Assembly (NCBI RefSeq): GCF_000372465.1
Contig: NZ_AQUZ01000081.1
Span: forward strand, 501-34,826
Source: Kribbella catacumbae DSM 19601
Lineage (GTDB): Bacteria; Actinomycetota; Actinomycetes; Propionibacteriales; Kribbellaceae
Direction of reading: 5' to 3'
Length of the DNA stretch: 34,326 nt
The notes under the pieces: generated by a model
What the model was told of the DNA's origin: nothing
The model's database searches: none
The model's input: only the letters and a program-made list of their open reading frames with translations
Part shown: piece by piece, positions 6,731-15,659 of the stretch
Numbering within the stretch: position 1 is the first letter of the stretch
How the letters are laid out: each line of letters starts with the position of its first letter
Position numbers and translations under genes: made by a program

Positions 6731-7567
6731 TCAGCGGCGAGTCTGCGGGCCGACGACCACATTCGTCGCGGCGACCTTGTCGTGCAGGGCCTGCTTCTTG
6801 TCGTCCCACAGCGGCCAGAGGTAGTTGATCAGGCCGAGGAAGCTGAACAGGGCACCGACCACCGGGATCCAGCCGAGCAGCTGGAACCCGTAGTCGACGC
6901 CGAACCGCTTGGCGACGGCAAGGCCGGGCGGCGGACCGGGCACCTCCCGTAGCCGGACGCTGATGCCGACCGCCATCTTGCCGAGGGTCGCGCCCTTGCG
7001 GGTCAGCATCAGGTACTCGTACAGGAACGAGATGATCAGCGAGATCACCGCTACCGGGATCAGCCACTTGTACATCCCGGGCGGGAGTTCGGTGCTGATC
7101 GGCGGCGGCTCAGCGCCCCTGGACGCCGCGTCGAAGTCGTCCTGCAGTGTGTCGAACATGATCTTGATCGCCTGCCAGTAGAAATAGCCGGCGAACGGCA
7201 TGGTGATGAAGAACAGCACCAAGCCATCGAGGATGCGTGCGAGCACCCGCTTCCACCAACCGGCCAGCGGCTGCCCGTCCGGCGTCGCCGGCACGCGCGG
7301 ACCGTAGCCGAAGCCCTGCTGCTGATGGGCGGGCTGCGGCCCGTACCCCTCCCGGCCCATCCCCGGTTGCCCGAGCCCGGGCCCGAAGCCCTGCTGCCCT
7401 TGTACGAAGGTTTGCTGCCCCTGCTGCGCGGCGGGCTGACCGTACTGGTGCGGGTACGGCGGCGGGCCCTCGCGGGGACGGCGGTAGTCGGTCCAGAAGC
7501 CACCGTCCCAGTACCTCTGCTGGGTCGGGTCCTGCGGATCGTCGTACCAGCCGGCGGGGAAGCTCAT
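6731..7567 (-). CDS. DUF2510 and RDD-domain membrane protein
   Basis: A 278-residue protein. Residues 1-30 form a DUF2510 motif (PAGWYDDP...RYWDGGFWT). A Gln/Gly/Pro-rich cytoplasmic linker runs to about 100. An RDD domain then begins LAGWWKRVLARILDGL, with the arginine and aspartates that name the family, followed by three or four membrane helices. The first in-frame codon of the open frame is TTG, but ATG 7567 directly opens the DUF2510 motif and is a better start. It begins 10 bp past the stop of the thioredoxin-like gene and is probably co-transcribed. RDD proteins have been linked to ion transport; the role here is unknown. Confidence 0.88.
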   Translation of the reverse strand: MSFPAGWYDDPQDPTQQRYWDGGFWTDYRRPREGPPPYPHQYGQPAAQQGQQTFVQGQQGFGPGLGQPGMGREGYGPQPAHQQQGFGYGPRVPATPDGQPLAGWWKRVLARILDGLVLFFITMPFAGYFYWQAIKIMFDTLQDDFDAASRGAEPPPISTELPPGMYKWLIPVAVISLIISFLYEYLMLTRKGATLGKMAVGISVRLREVPGPPPGLAVAKRFGVDYGFQLLGWIPVVGALFSFLGLINYLWPLWDDKKQALHDKVAATNVVVGPQTRR

Positions 7568-7577
7568 CGCCAAAGCA

Positions 7578-8096
7578 TCACGTATGGGTAGGCCATTCCG
7601 CCATCCGGGGCAGCTGCCTGTCGGCAGGGCTGGCCGCGTCGACGGCTACGCCCAGGGCTGCGATGACGTCCGCCTTGCGGGGCTGGCCACTGGCGCGGGT
7701 CACGATCGCGCCGGTGGCGTCGAGCACCAGCACCGTCGGCGTCCGCATGATGTCGAGCCGGCGGACCAGCTCCAGGCGGGATTCTGCGTCCAGTTCGATG
7801 TGCCGCACACCCTCGACCATCGCCTCGACCTCGGCCAGCGTCCGCCGGGTGGCCCGGCAGGGCGCGCAGAAGGCCGACGAGAACTGCAGCATGGTTGCCC
7901 GGTCGCCGAGCTCGGTGCCTAGATCCGCGGCCACGATCCGGTCCGCGGTGGTTGAGGTGGCTTCCACTGCTTCCTTCTCACCACTGCGCCGTACGGCGCG
8001 GGTGCCCCGGAAACGCCCGTCGAAACGGGACTTGAGCACGCTCAGCGCGACGCCGATGACGACGGCACTGACCAGCACGATGATCCCAGGGCTCAT
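7578..8096 (-). CDS. Membrane-anchored thioredoxin-like protein
   Basis: A 172-residue protein: an amino-terminal membrane anchor (about residues 4-23), a charged linker, then a thioredoxin fold with the redox motif CAPC at 77-80 and the cis-proline segment MRTPTVLVLD. It probably acts as a thiol-disulfide or persulfide reductase at the membrane. The frame is open 17 codons further upstream, but I chose ATG 8096. A promoter (TTGAGC, 16 bp, TACTCT) lies inside that extension and ends 8 bases before this ATG, so the transcript would be leaderless. Thioredoxin-like proteins commonly accompany DUF4395 and SseA; here an RDD gene and the leader peptide intervene. Confidence 0.88.
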   Translation of the reverse strand: MSPGIIVLVSAVVIGVALSVLKSRFDGRFRGTRAVRRSGEKEAVEATSTTADRIVAADLGTELGDRATMLQFSSAFCAPCRATRRTLAEVEAMVEGVRHIELDAESRLELVRRLDIMRTPTVLVLDATGAIVTRASGQPRKADVIAALGVAVDAASPADRQLPRMAEWPTHT

Positions 8097-8104
8097 GATA
8101 ATCC

Positions 8105-8132
8105 AGAGTACGTCGGCGCTATTGCAGCTCAA
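8105..8132 (-). promoter_or_regulatory. Promoter of the thioredoxin-RDD unit
   Basis: On the minus strand TTGAGC (8127-8132) and TACTCT (8105-8110) are separated by 16 bp, and the ATG follows 8 bases after the -10 box. This is a sigma-70-type promoter for a leaderless mRNA. Confidence 0.6.
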
Positions 8133-8188
8133 ACGGTCGTTCACCACTTGGACACCGAAGAAAGCGCAAACCTTTTACCGGCGAAGCG

Positions 8189-9313
8189 TCAGCGGGAGGC
8201 CACCGTGATGACCACTCGGCGGTTTTTCTGCCGGTTGGCGTCGGAGCTGTTGGGAACGGCCGGAGCCGTCTCGCCGAAGCCTTTGGTGGTGATCAGCGAC
8301 GCGGCGAAATGTTCGGTCCGGATCAGATAGAGAGCGACCGCCTGGGCCCGCCGCTCGGACAACCGCAGCCCGTACGTCGCGTCGCCGCGATCGTCGGTGT
8401 GGCCCTCGACCCGGAGCTTGGCGTTCGGGGCGCCGGCCTTGATCTTCAGCGCGATGGCATGCAGCGCCTTGGCCGCATCCGGCCGGATCGTGGCCTGATC
8501 GGTGTCGAAGAGCACGTCCCCGGGAGCGACGTACGAGATCTTGCCCTCGCCGGTGAACACCTCGACCTTCTCCTGGCCGGGCAGCTTGCGTGACTCCAGC
8601 CGGGCAGGGTCGACGTCCACATCGGGCAACCGGACCTCGGGCACCTTCACCGTCTCGATCCGCAGGTCCGGAAGATCCCCGTCGCCTTTCACGAAACCAC
8701 CGGGCCGGGCGGCACCATTACGCGCCACTCCACGCCGTACTACGCCCTTGCGGGTGACGGTGGGCAAGACGCCGCCGGTCTTGACCTGACAGATCTGCGG
8801 CGAGGTCACGGCGGGCGCGACCGCTCCGGCCACGGTCACGGCGGGGAAGTTCTTCCGGCCGCCGGCCAGCACGCTGCCCGGGATCGTCACCGGCGGGATC
8901 GTCGCCCCGGTGATCTTGACCGCGCCCAGGCAGCCACCGGGAGCGTCGTACTGGATCACGCAGCCGGCATCGATCGTCTGCGCCGGGACGGTGAACCCAT
9001 CGATCGCGGTCTTCTGTTCCCCCGTTGACTTGTCGCCGTAGGTCAGCGGCGGGACCACCACCTCCGCGACGGTGAGCGCGGGCAGTTGCTTCACGGTCCG
9101 GCCGGGGCCCGGGGCGCACTCCGGGTCCGGCGCGGGCGTAGTACTGGTGGAGGACGGCGTGCCGGGAGTTGCCGGGGTGGTCGCCGACGGTTGCCCGGAC
9201 GGTGGGACCGAACCGCCCGAGGACGGATTTTCGCCATCGCTGCAAGCCACCAGCGCACTGGCCACCACAATCGCGAGTAAACAACTCCTCACCAGCCGTG
9301 ACCAATTTCGCAT
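8189..9313 (-). CDS. OmpA/MotB-domain lipoprotein
   Basis: A 374-residue lipoprotein. MRNWSRLVRS precedes a hydrophobic core and a lipobox ending LVAC, with lipidated Cys24. A Ser/Pro/Thr-rich spacer leads to a Val/Pro-rich middle region in which segments like TVAEVVVPPLTYG, TGATIPPVTIPG and VTVAGAVAPAVT recur every 30-40 residues. The last 120 residues are an OmpA-like peptidoglycan-binding domain (VLFDTDQATIRPDA, RVEGHTDDRGDATYG, LSERRAQAV, NRRVVI). The frame is open to 9439, but ATG 9313 places the signal peptide at the amino end. It probably tethers the membrane to the cell wall. It is divergent from the polysaccharide operon. Confidence 0.9.
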   Translation of the reverse strand: MRNWSRLVRSCLLAIVVASALVACSDGENPSSGGSVPPSGQPSATTPATPGTPSSTSTTPAPDPECAPGPGRTVKQLPALTVAEVVVPPLTYGDKSTGEQKTAIDGFTVPAQTIDAGCVIQYDAPGGCLGAVKITGATIPPVTIPGSVLAGGRKNFPAVTVAGAVAPAVTSPQICQVKTGGVLPTVTRKGVVRRGVARNGAARPGGFVKGDGDLPDLRIETVKVPEVRLPDVDVDPARLESRKLPGQEKVEVFTGEGKISYVAPGDVLFDTDQATIRPDAAKALHAIALKIKAGAPNAKLRVEGHTDDRGDATYGLRLSERRAQAVALYLIRTEHFAASLITTKGFGETAPAVPNSSDANRQKNRRVVITVASR

Positions 9314-9454
9314 TGGGCAAGTCTTGCATGCCGGGCGAACCGGCGGAAATGCCGCGGCGACAAGTGTTACCCACCGATTAATCTTGTATGAACGATCCCT
9401 GAGCCAGTGCCACAACTCGGGTTCTCCGGCTAGTTTCAAGGCGGGCCGTACGCG

Positions 9455-9483
9455 TTGACTGCGGCGGCGGGGGCGACTATTTT
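9455..9483 (+). promoter_or_regulatory. Sigma-70-type promoter of the polysaccharide operon
   Basis: TTGACT (9455-9460) and TATTTT (9478-9483) are separated by exactly 17 bp, the best housekeeping-type match in the window. It implies a 5' leader of roughly 130 bases before the glycosyltransferase start at 9619. The rest of the 305-bp gap from 9314 is the upstream region of the divergent OmpA lipoprotein and holds no gene I can support. Confidence 0.7.
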
Positions 9484-9618
9484 CGACGGAGACTGCGAGC
9501 GGGGTAGGCGACCGTCCGCAGCATGACGGCCGACGCGAGGCTCGGCCGCGGGGTCATCCGACCCAGGGGTGGGTGGAGCCGGGTGAAAATCGACCGCTGC
9601 GCGCGGTGGGGGGTAGGA

Positions 9619-11001
9619 ATGATTGTGGCGAGTACGCCCATGAGCCGGCTGAGCCTTTCCGGTATCTGGGACAGCATCAGCAATTTCTCCTTGTCGATGG
9701 ACGACCTTTCGCAATGGCGGAATCTCGTTCCCCTGGCGGTCGCCGGAATTGTCGTCTGGGCGCTCTGGCTGTATCGCTTCTTTTTATCCAGACTGGCCCG
9801 GCCGATCGAGAACGACTTCACCACCACCACTTCGGTGGTGGTTCCTTCTTTCCACGAAGATCCGGATATTCTGATGCGCTGCCTGGAGACCTGGCGGCAC
9901 CAGAACCCGGACGAGATCATCATCGTGCTGGACCTCGCGGACATCGAGGCCTACGAGCGGCTGGTCGCCCTGGACGACCCACGGATCAACCCGATCCTGT
10001 TCAAGCACGCCGGCAAGCGGTCCGCACTCGGCGTCGGGATCCGCGCCGCCTCCTCGGAGATCCTCGTCCTGGTCGACTCCGACACCAGCTGGGAGCGCGG
10101 GCTGCTGAAGGCGGTGCAGCACCCCTTCATCGATCCTGAGGTCGGCGCGGTCAGCACCCAGCAGAACGTGCACGAGCGCTCCACCAGCGTCTGGCGCCGG
10201 ATCGCCGACTGGCTGGTCAATCTCCGGTACTACGACTACGTGCCCGCGATGGGCCGGGCCGGCGCGGTCGCCTGCGTCTCGGGCCGGACCGGCGCGTACC
10301 GGCGCAGCGTCGTACTGCCGGTACTGGAGAACCTGGAGAACGAGTTCTTCCTCGGCCGGCGCTGCATCGCCGGCGACGACGGCCGGCTCACCTGGCTGGT
10401 GCTCGCCTCCGGCTATAAGACAGTGCACCAGTCGTCGGCCCGCGCGGTGTCGATGTTCCCGGCGACCTTCCGGGCCTTCGCCAAGCAGCGGATCCGCTGG
10501 AGCCGCAACTCCTACCGCTGCTACCTGACCGCCGTCTGGAAGGGCTGGCTATGGCGGGTGCCGCTGGTCACCAAGGTGACAGTGCTGCAGATCCTCCTGA
10601 CGCCGGTGACGATGGGCATCACCATCGGCTACATGGTGTTCAGCCGGCTGGACTGGACGTGGCAGAGCTTCACCCTGGCCGCCGTCTGGCTGACGATCGC
10701 CCGCGGCATCCGCGGCATCTCCCACCTGCGCAGACATCCGGGCGACATCCTGATCCTGCCGCTGGTCGCCGTCACCGTCATCCTGATCGCGCTGCCGATC
10801 AAGCTGTACGCGTTCCTGACGATGAACAAGCAGGGCTGGCTGACCCGCTCCGAGAACATGGTCGGCGGCGAGGGCCAGGACGCGGCCTCGCTGGTCCGAC
10901 CTAACCAGACGGCCACACCCCACCTGCAACCGGCCGGGCTGCACAACGAGGCCAGCCACCCCAAGCACGCCGCTGAGCTGCAGACGGAGCCCGCCTCATG
11001 A
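9619..11001 (+). CDS. Hyaluronan-synthase-like processive glycosyltransferase (GT2)
   Basis: A 460-residue membrane GT2 enzyme. One helix (about 35-57) precedes the catalytic domain. Processive-synthase signatures follow in order: SVVVPSFHE, the UDP/metal-binding DSD (153-155), SGRTGAYRR (221-229), GDD with the catalytic base (252-254) and QRIRW (290-294). Three or four carboxy-terminal helices form the channel, and a WLTR motif (407-410) replaces the usual WGTR. The FLG...GDDGRLT and SGxxxxYRR spacing resembles hyaluronan synthases and NodC more than cellulose synthases. I chose ATG 9619 because GGGGGTAGGA precedes it; ATG 9640 and GTG 9583 are alternatives. With UDP-glucose dehydrogenase in the operon, UDP-glucuronate is a probable substrate. 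It overlaps the next gene by ATGA. Confidence 0.9.
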   Translation: MIVASTPMSRLSLSGIWDSISNFSLSMDDLSQWRNLVPLAVAGIVVWALWLYRFFLSRLARPIENDFTTTTSVVVPSFHEDPDILMRCLETWRHQNPDEIIIVLDLADIEAYERLVALDDPRINPILFKHAGKRSALGVGIRAASSEILVLVDSDTSWERGLLKAVQHPFIDPEVGAVSTQQNVHERSTSVWRRIADWLVNLRYYDYVPAMGRAGAVACVSGRTGAYRRSVVLPVLENLENEFFLGRRCIAGDDGRLTWLVLASGYKTVHQSSARAVSMFPATFRAFAKQRIRWSRNSYRCYLTAVWKGWLWRVPLVTKVTVLQILLTPVTMGITIGYMVFSRLDWTWQSFTLAAVWLTIARGIRGISHLRRHPGDILILPLVAVTVILIALPIKLYAFLTMNKQGWLTRSENMVGGEGQDAASLVRPNQTATPHLQPAGLHNEASHPKHAAELQTEPAS

Positions 11002-13028
11002 GCGCACCCCAGAAGCGCCGCAAGCTCTTGCGTGCGGTCATCGTCGTTGGCCTGCTCGGAGGCATCGGTCTGGCCTGGATGCAGTCTGCCTCCGGGTCGC
11101 CGGATGCGTCGCCGACGCCGACCCCGAAGACGACACCCAGCGCCGTCAAGCCGGGCAGCAAGCCGACGCCGCAACCGCCTGACGCGACCCAGCCGACCGT
11201 GGCCGGCGAGGCGAAGGACGACAAGACGATCGACCGGCTCCCGTACCCCGGCGATCCGGAGGCCGAAGCGGCGTACGTCGCCGACGAGGATCGCCGGCTG
11301 GTCGAGGTGCGCACGGTCGACTCGCTCGCCCGGTGGAGCAAGACGTCACTCAATTCGCCGTACCGGATCGCCACCGGATCGGCGTACACGCTGGTGCTGA
11401 CACCGCGGCGGGAGGTCTACACGATCAAGGACCTGCTCGGGCTGGCGCCGCAGACCTTCATCCGGCAGCCGGACGGCGGCTACCTGCTGTCCGAGCACAT
11501 CGTGATCCAGAACGGCGCGACGCTGAACCTGGCGTCGTCGGGCGGCCTCACCCTGCGCCTGGCCAGTGACCAGAACGGCTTCGTCTCGATCGTCAACTAT
11601 GGCGGCGTGCTGAACGTCCAGGGCGCCAACGGCCGGCCGGTCAAGATCTCCAGCTGGAACCGCGACACCGACGGCGCGGACACCCTGACCAACGACGGCC
11701 GCTCGTACATCCGCTCGCTCGGCGGCCAGGTCCGCTTCCGGTACGCCGAACTGTCCGACCTCGGCTTCTGGAGCGGCCGGACCGGCGGTCTCTCGCTGAC
11801 CGGTACGGACCGCCCGAACAGCGGCTCGCTGGACAAGCTCGGCGAGACGATGCGGGTCGGCAAGCGGGCCACCAAGGAACGTGAGGCGGCGAAGGGCGCG
11901 AAGAAGCCGGAGAGCGGAGGAGTCGACCTCAACGCGGGCAAGAACAGCCTCAGCCAAGTGCTCCCGGCCGGCAAGTTGCCGCTGCCCGAGGTGGACATCG
12001 CGGACCCGGAGTACAGCTATGTGTCCGCGCTGATCCAGAACACGGTGGTCAAGCGGAACGCGTTCGGCCTGTTCGCGGCCAGCGCCAACGGACTCGACAT
12101 CCGGGACAGCAAGTTCGACGACAGCCTGGTCGACGGCCTGGTGATGCACCGCTACGTCACCAACGCGGTAGTCGACTCCACTAGTGCGGACGGCAACGCC
12201 GGCGACGGGTTCGTGCTCTCCCGGGCGACGACCGGCATCGTGCTGTCCGAGGTCGAGGCCAACCGCAACCACCGCAACGGGCTGACCATGTCCGGCCTGC
12301 CGCTGGCCGACGGCCCGAGCGCGACTGGGTCCAGCCTGGGCAGCTACGGCAACAACACCGTGTCCAACAGCAAACTGGTCGACAACGCCCGGTACGGCGT
12401 CGAGGTGATCGGCGGCACCAACATCGGTGTCAACGCGAACGACCTGCAGGGCAACGACATGGGCGTCGTGGTCCGCGGTGGCGCCCAGGACGTGTCGGTG
12501 GTCGGCAACCGGGTCACCGAACCGATCCGGCAGGGCATCGCGATCCGCGACGGCGTCAACAAGTCCGTGGTGACCGGCAACATCGTCAGCGGCGGCAACA
12601 CCAGCGTGTACGTCCGCGACTCGGCCGCCACGATCCAGCGCAACACGTTGTCGGACGCCGACGCGCACGCGATCTCGCTGGTCGGCGCGGTGAACGCGAC
12701 CAAGGTCACCGAGAACACCATCAGCGGCCGCGGCCCGAGCGCGATCGACACCAAGCGCGCTTCGGACGTCAACATGCACCGCTGGAAGAACGACGAGGAC
12801 CACTGGCACGACACGACGCCGTTCGTCGTTACGCTGAAGCGGTTCCTGCAGCCGCTGACGGCGATGTGGCTGTGTCTGGCCGCTCTGCTGATCTTCACCG
12901 CGGCCCGCGGCTCCCGCCGGGTCCGCCGCATCGTCCATCCGTACGCTGACAAGGCGCCGGTCTCCGACGGGCGGACCGTATCCGCCTCGGCGGTCCCGGT
13001 GTCCAACGACCACTTGGGAGCCAGATGA
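10998..13028 (+). CDS. Membrane-anchored right-handed beta-helix protein, AlgG-like epimerase candidate
   Basis: A 676-residue protein with an amino-terminal anchor (about 11-28), a Pro/Thr-rich linker, a large extracellular domain, and a second membrane segment (about 615-637) followed by a basic cytoplasmic tail. From about residue 340 it shows parallel beta-helix coils of 22-25 residues (NGLDIRDSKF, DGLVMHRYVTNAVVDST, DGFVLSRATTGIVLSEV, YGVEVIGGTNIGV and others), the CASH/NosD type found in alginate C5-epimerase AlgG. The FDDSLVDGLVMHR segment (about 373-385) resembles the region around the AlgG catalytic DPHD motif, but the exact motif is absent. It sits between the polymerase and the second beta-helix gene with four-base overlaps on both sides. 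I infer a polymer-modifying role at the outer membrane face; a purely structural role is possible. Confidence 0.8.
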   Translation: MSAPQKRRKLLRAVIVVGLLGGIGLAWMQSASGSPDASPTPTPKTTPSAVKPGSKPTPQPPDATQPTVAGEAKDDKTIDRLPYPGDPEAEAAYVADEDRRLVEVRTVDSLARWSKTSLNSPYRIATGSAYTLVLTPRREVYTIKDLLGLAPQTFIRQPDGGYLLSEHIVIQNGATLNLASSGGLTLRLASDQNGFVSIVNYGGVLNVQGANGRPVKISSWNRDTDGADTLTNDGRSYIRSLGGQVRFRYAELSDLGFWSGRTGGLSLTGTDRPNSGSLDKLGETMRVGKRATKEREAAKGAKKPESGGVDLNAGKNSLSQVLPAGKLPLPEVDIADPEYSYVSALIQNTVVKRNAFGLFAASANGLDIRDSKFDDSLVDGLVMHRYVTNAVVDSTSADGNAGDGFVLSRATTGIVLSEVEANRNHRNGLTMSGLPLADGPSATGSSLGSYGNNTVSNSKLVDNARYGVEVIGGTNIGVNANDLQGNDMGVVVRGGAQDVSVVGNRVTEPIRQGIAIRDGVNKSVVTGNIVSGGNTSVYVRDSAATIQRNTLSDADAHAISLVGAVNATKVTENTISGRGPSAIDTKRASDVNMHRWKNDEDHWHDTTPFVVTLKRFLQPLTAMWLCLAALLIFTAARGSRRVRRIVHPYADKAPVSDGRTVSASAVPVSNDHLGAR

Positions 13029-14263
13029 TCCGGCCGACCTGGCTGCCCTCACTGACCCGGCGCGAACTGATCATCGCCGCAAGCGCGGCCGCGGCGGTAC
13101 TGCTGGTCGGCGGTGGCATCGTGGCCGCCGCCTGGCCGGATGACCCCGAACCACTGCCCACCGCCGGTCCGTCGATCCCGTCCGTGCCGCCGGCACCCAG
13201 CATCCCGACGATCACCGACGATCCCGCCGGGACACCCAGTACGACGGACCCGACCGAGACGCAATCGCCGGACGGGTCGGATGAGGAAGAGGGCAAGGAC
13301 AAGCGCAAGCCCGCCGAAGCACCACTGCTCGCCAACGCGCCCGCCGCCGGGCAAGGCCCGCTGCCGAACTCGGCGGCCGTCACCTGCCCCGAGGCGACTG
13401 TCACCGTGACGGACACCAAGGGCTTGGAAGACGCACTGGCCAAGGCCACCCCGGGAGCCAGCATCGCTCTCGGGGACGGCAAGTACACCGGGAAGTTCGT
13501 CACCGCGGCGTCGGGCACCGCGGAGCAGCCGATCTGGCTGTGCGGCGGCGCGGGCGCAGTACTGGACGGCGACAACATCAAGGGCGGGTACGTCCTGCAT
13601 CTGAACAAGGCGAAGTACTGGCGGCTGGTGGGGTTCACCGTCACGAACGGCCAGAAGGGCGTGATGGCCGACAGCACCGCCGGGTCGGTCGTGCAGGGTC
13701 TGACCGTGCACGACATCGGCGACGAGGCGATCCACCTGCGCGCGAACAGCACCGACAACGTCGTACTGAACAACACCATCTACAAGACGGGGTTGCGGCG
13801 GGACAAGTTCGGCGAAGGCGTCTACATCGGCTCCGCGGTCAGCAACTGGTGCACGGTGAACGACTGCCAGCCGGACCGCAGTGACCGAAATGTTGTTAAG
13901 GGCAACAAGATGTCGCAGACCACCTCGGAGGCGATCGACATCAAGGAAGGCACCACCGGAGGGTTACTGGAGGGGAACACCTTCGACGGATCGGCGCTGA
14001 CCGGCGCCGACTCCTGGGTGGATGTCAAGGGCAACAACTGGCTGATCAAGGGCAACAGCGGAGTGAAGTCGAGCAAGGACGGCTTCCAGACCCACCAGAT
14101 CCTGAAGAACTGGGGCGACCACAATCTGTTCACCGGCAACGTCGCGACCGTCGACGGACCCGGGCTGGCCTTCGCGCTGCGCCCGTCCGTCGCCAACGTA
14201 GTTGCCTGTGACAACAAATTCACCGGGGCCGGCGAGGGCCTGAGCAACATTCCCTGCCGCTGA
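13025..14263 (+). CDS. Membrane-anchored beta-helix protein, polysaccharide lyase-like
   Basis: A 412-residue protein. A signal-anchor helix (about 15-38) and a Pro/Ser/Thr/Glu-rich linker to about 115 precede a parallel beta-helix domain. Its first coil (ALAKATPGASIALGDGKYTG followed by SGTAEQPIWLCG) is like the opening of PL6/chondroitinase-B-type and DUF1565 beta-helices. Later coils are regular (WRLVGFTVTNGQKGV, SVVQGLTVHDIGDEAIHL, NVVLNNTIYKTG, NVVKGNKMSQTTSEAIDI). Eight cysteines in or near the domain suggest disulfides and an extracellular location. Likely roles are a lyase, epimerase or polymer-binding protein for the operon's glycan; the catalytic residues cannot be assigned by eye. 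Its ATG overlaps the previous stop. Confidence 0.8.
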   Translation: MIRPTWLPSLTRRELIIAASAAAAVLLVGGGIVAAAWPDDPEPLPTAGPSIPSVPPAPSIPTITDDPAGTPSTTDPTETQSPDGSDEEEGKDKRKPAEAPLLANAPAAGQGPLPNSAAVTCPEATVTVTDTKGLEDALAKATPGASIALGDGKYTGKFVTAASGTAEQPIWLCGGAGAVLDGDNIKGGYVLHLNKAKYWRLVGFTVTNGQKGVMADSTAGSVVQGLTVHDIGDEAIHLRANSTDNVVLNNTIYKTGLRRDKFGEGVYIGSAVSNWCTVNDCQPDRSDRNVVKGNKMSQTTSEAIDIKEGTTGGLLEGNTFDGSALTGADSWVDVKGNNWLIKGNSGVKSSKDGFQTHQILKNWGDHNLFTGNVATVDGPGLAFALRPSVANVVACDNKFTGAGEGLSNIPCR

Positions 14264-14296
14264 CAGTTTCGTTTCGCGAACCTATGGGGGGTTCTG

Positions 14297-15637
14297 ATGG
14301 CTGCGAAGCCACGCATCACCGTTCTCGGCACCGGCTATCTCGGTGCCACCCATGCGATCTGCATGGCCGTTCTCGGCTTCGAGGTACTGGGGATCGACAC
14401 CGACGAAGCCAAGGTCGCGGCGCTCGCAGACGGCCGCGTACCGTTCTACGAGCCGGGTCTGCCCGAGATGCTCACCAAGGCGCTCGACTCGGGCCGACTC
14501 CGATTCAGCACTGACATCGCCGAGGCCGCCGCCTTCGGCGACGTGCACTTCGTCTGCGTCGGTACGCCGCAGGCCAAGGACTCACCCGCGGCCGACATGA
14601 CGTACGTCGACCAGGTGGTCACCAACCTCGCCAAGCACCTGACCCGGCGATGCCTGGTGGTCGGCAAGTCCACCGTCCCGGTCGGGAGCGCGGACCGGCT
14701 GACCCGGCTGCTCCAGTCGTCGGCACCTTGCGGCGATCAGGCTGAGCTGGCCTGGAACCCGGAGTTCCTGCGCGAGGGGTTCGCCGTCGAGGACACGATG
14801 CGGCCGGACCGGCTCGTCTTCGGGGTCGCGTCCGAGTGGGCGCTGAGCCAGTTGGAGGCGGCTTTCGCTCCGCTGCTCGAGGCCGGCGTACCGGTCGTGG
14901 TGACTGATCTGCCGACAGCCGAGCTGGTCAAGGTGTCCGCGAACTCCTTCCTGGCCACGAAGATCTCGTTCATCAACGCGATGGCCGAGGTTTGCGAGAC
15001 CACCGGGGCCGACGTCCAGCAGCTGGCGGCGGCGCTGTCCTACGACCCGCGGATCGGTGGGCGGTTCCTGCGGCCGGGGCTCGGCTTCGGCGGCGGGTGT
15101 CTGCCGAAGGACATTCGCGCTTTCATCCACCGCGCCGACGAGCTCGGTGTCGGGCAAGCCGTCTCGTTCCTGCGCGAGGTCGACGCGATCAACCAGCGGC
15201 GGCGGCAGCGGACGGTCGACCTGATCCGCGCGCAGGCCGGCGGATCGCTGGCCGGGGTGACGGTTTGCGCGCTGGGGGCGGCGTTCAAACCGGACTCGGA
15301 CGACATCCGGGACGCGCCGGCGCTTGATGTGGCCCGGTTGTTGGAGGCTGAAGGCGCGATCGTGCGGGTGTACGACCCACAGGCGATGGACAACGCACGG
15401 AAGGCGTACCCGGAGCTTCGCTACGCCTCTAGCGTGGCCGAGGCGGCTGCGGGTGCGCAGGTCGTGGCGCTGCTGACCGAATGGGACCAGTTCAAGGACA
15501 TTGATCCCGAGTGGCTCGGTGGGGTCGTATCCGTGCGGGCAATCGTGGACGGGCGACATGCACTCGACCCGGTGGCCTGGCGGGAAGCGTCCTGGGATTA
15601 CCGGGCGCTCGGTCGGGCTGTGGATCCTGCCGCCTGA
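14297..15637 (+). CDS. ugd: UDP-glucose 6-dehydrogenase
   Basis: A 446-residue UDP-glucose/GDP-mannose dehydrogenase family member. It has a Rossmann NAD site (ITVLGTGYLGATHA), the VGKSTVPVGS and EFLREGFA strands, and the active-site loop GFGGGCLPKD with the catalytic cysteine (about 269) and a downstream conserved Lys/Asp. The carboxy-terminal domain (FKPDSDDIRDAPALDVARLL, VYDPQAM) matches UDP-glucose dehydrogenases. It oxidises UDP-glucose to UDP-glucuronate with two NAD+. A GGGGGG run precedes ATG 14297. It is last in the operon, 33 bp after the second beta-helix gene, and supplies the probable donor for the synthase. A strong hairpin follows. Confidence 0.93.
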   Translation: MAAKPRITVLGTGYLGATHAICMAVLGFEVLGIDTDEAKVAALADGRVPFYEPGLPEMLTKALDSGRLRFSTDIAEAAAFGDVHFVCVGTPQAKDSPAADMTYVDQVVTNLAKHLTRRCLVVGKSTVPVGSADRLTRLLQSSAPCGDQAELAWNPEFLREGFAVEDTMRPDRLVFGVASEWALSQLEAAFAPLLEAGVPVVVTDLPTAELVKVSANSFLATKISFINAMAEVCETTGADVQQLAAALSYDPRIGGRFLRPGLGFGGGCLPKDIRAFIHRADELGVGQAVSFLREVDAINQRRRQRTVDLIRAQAGGSLAGVTVCALGAAFKPDSDDIRDAPALDVARLLEAEGAIVRVYDPQAMDNARKAYPELRYASSVAEAAAGAQVVALLTEWDQFKDIDPEWLGGVVSVRAIVDGRHALDPVAWREASWDYRALGRAVDPAA

Positions 15638-15659
15638 GCCTTTTGAGCTTTGGCCCTTT

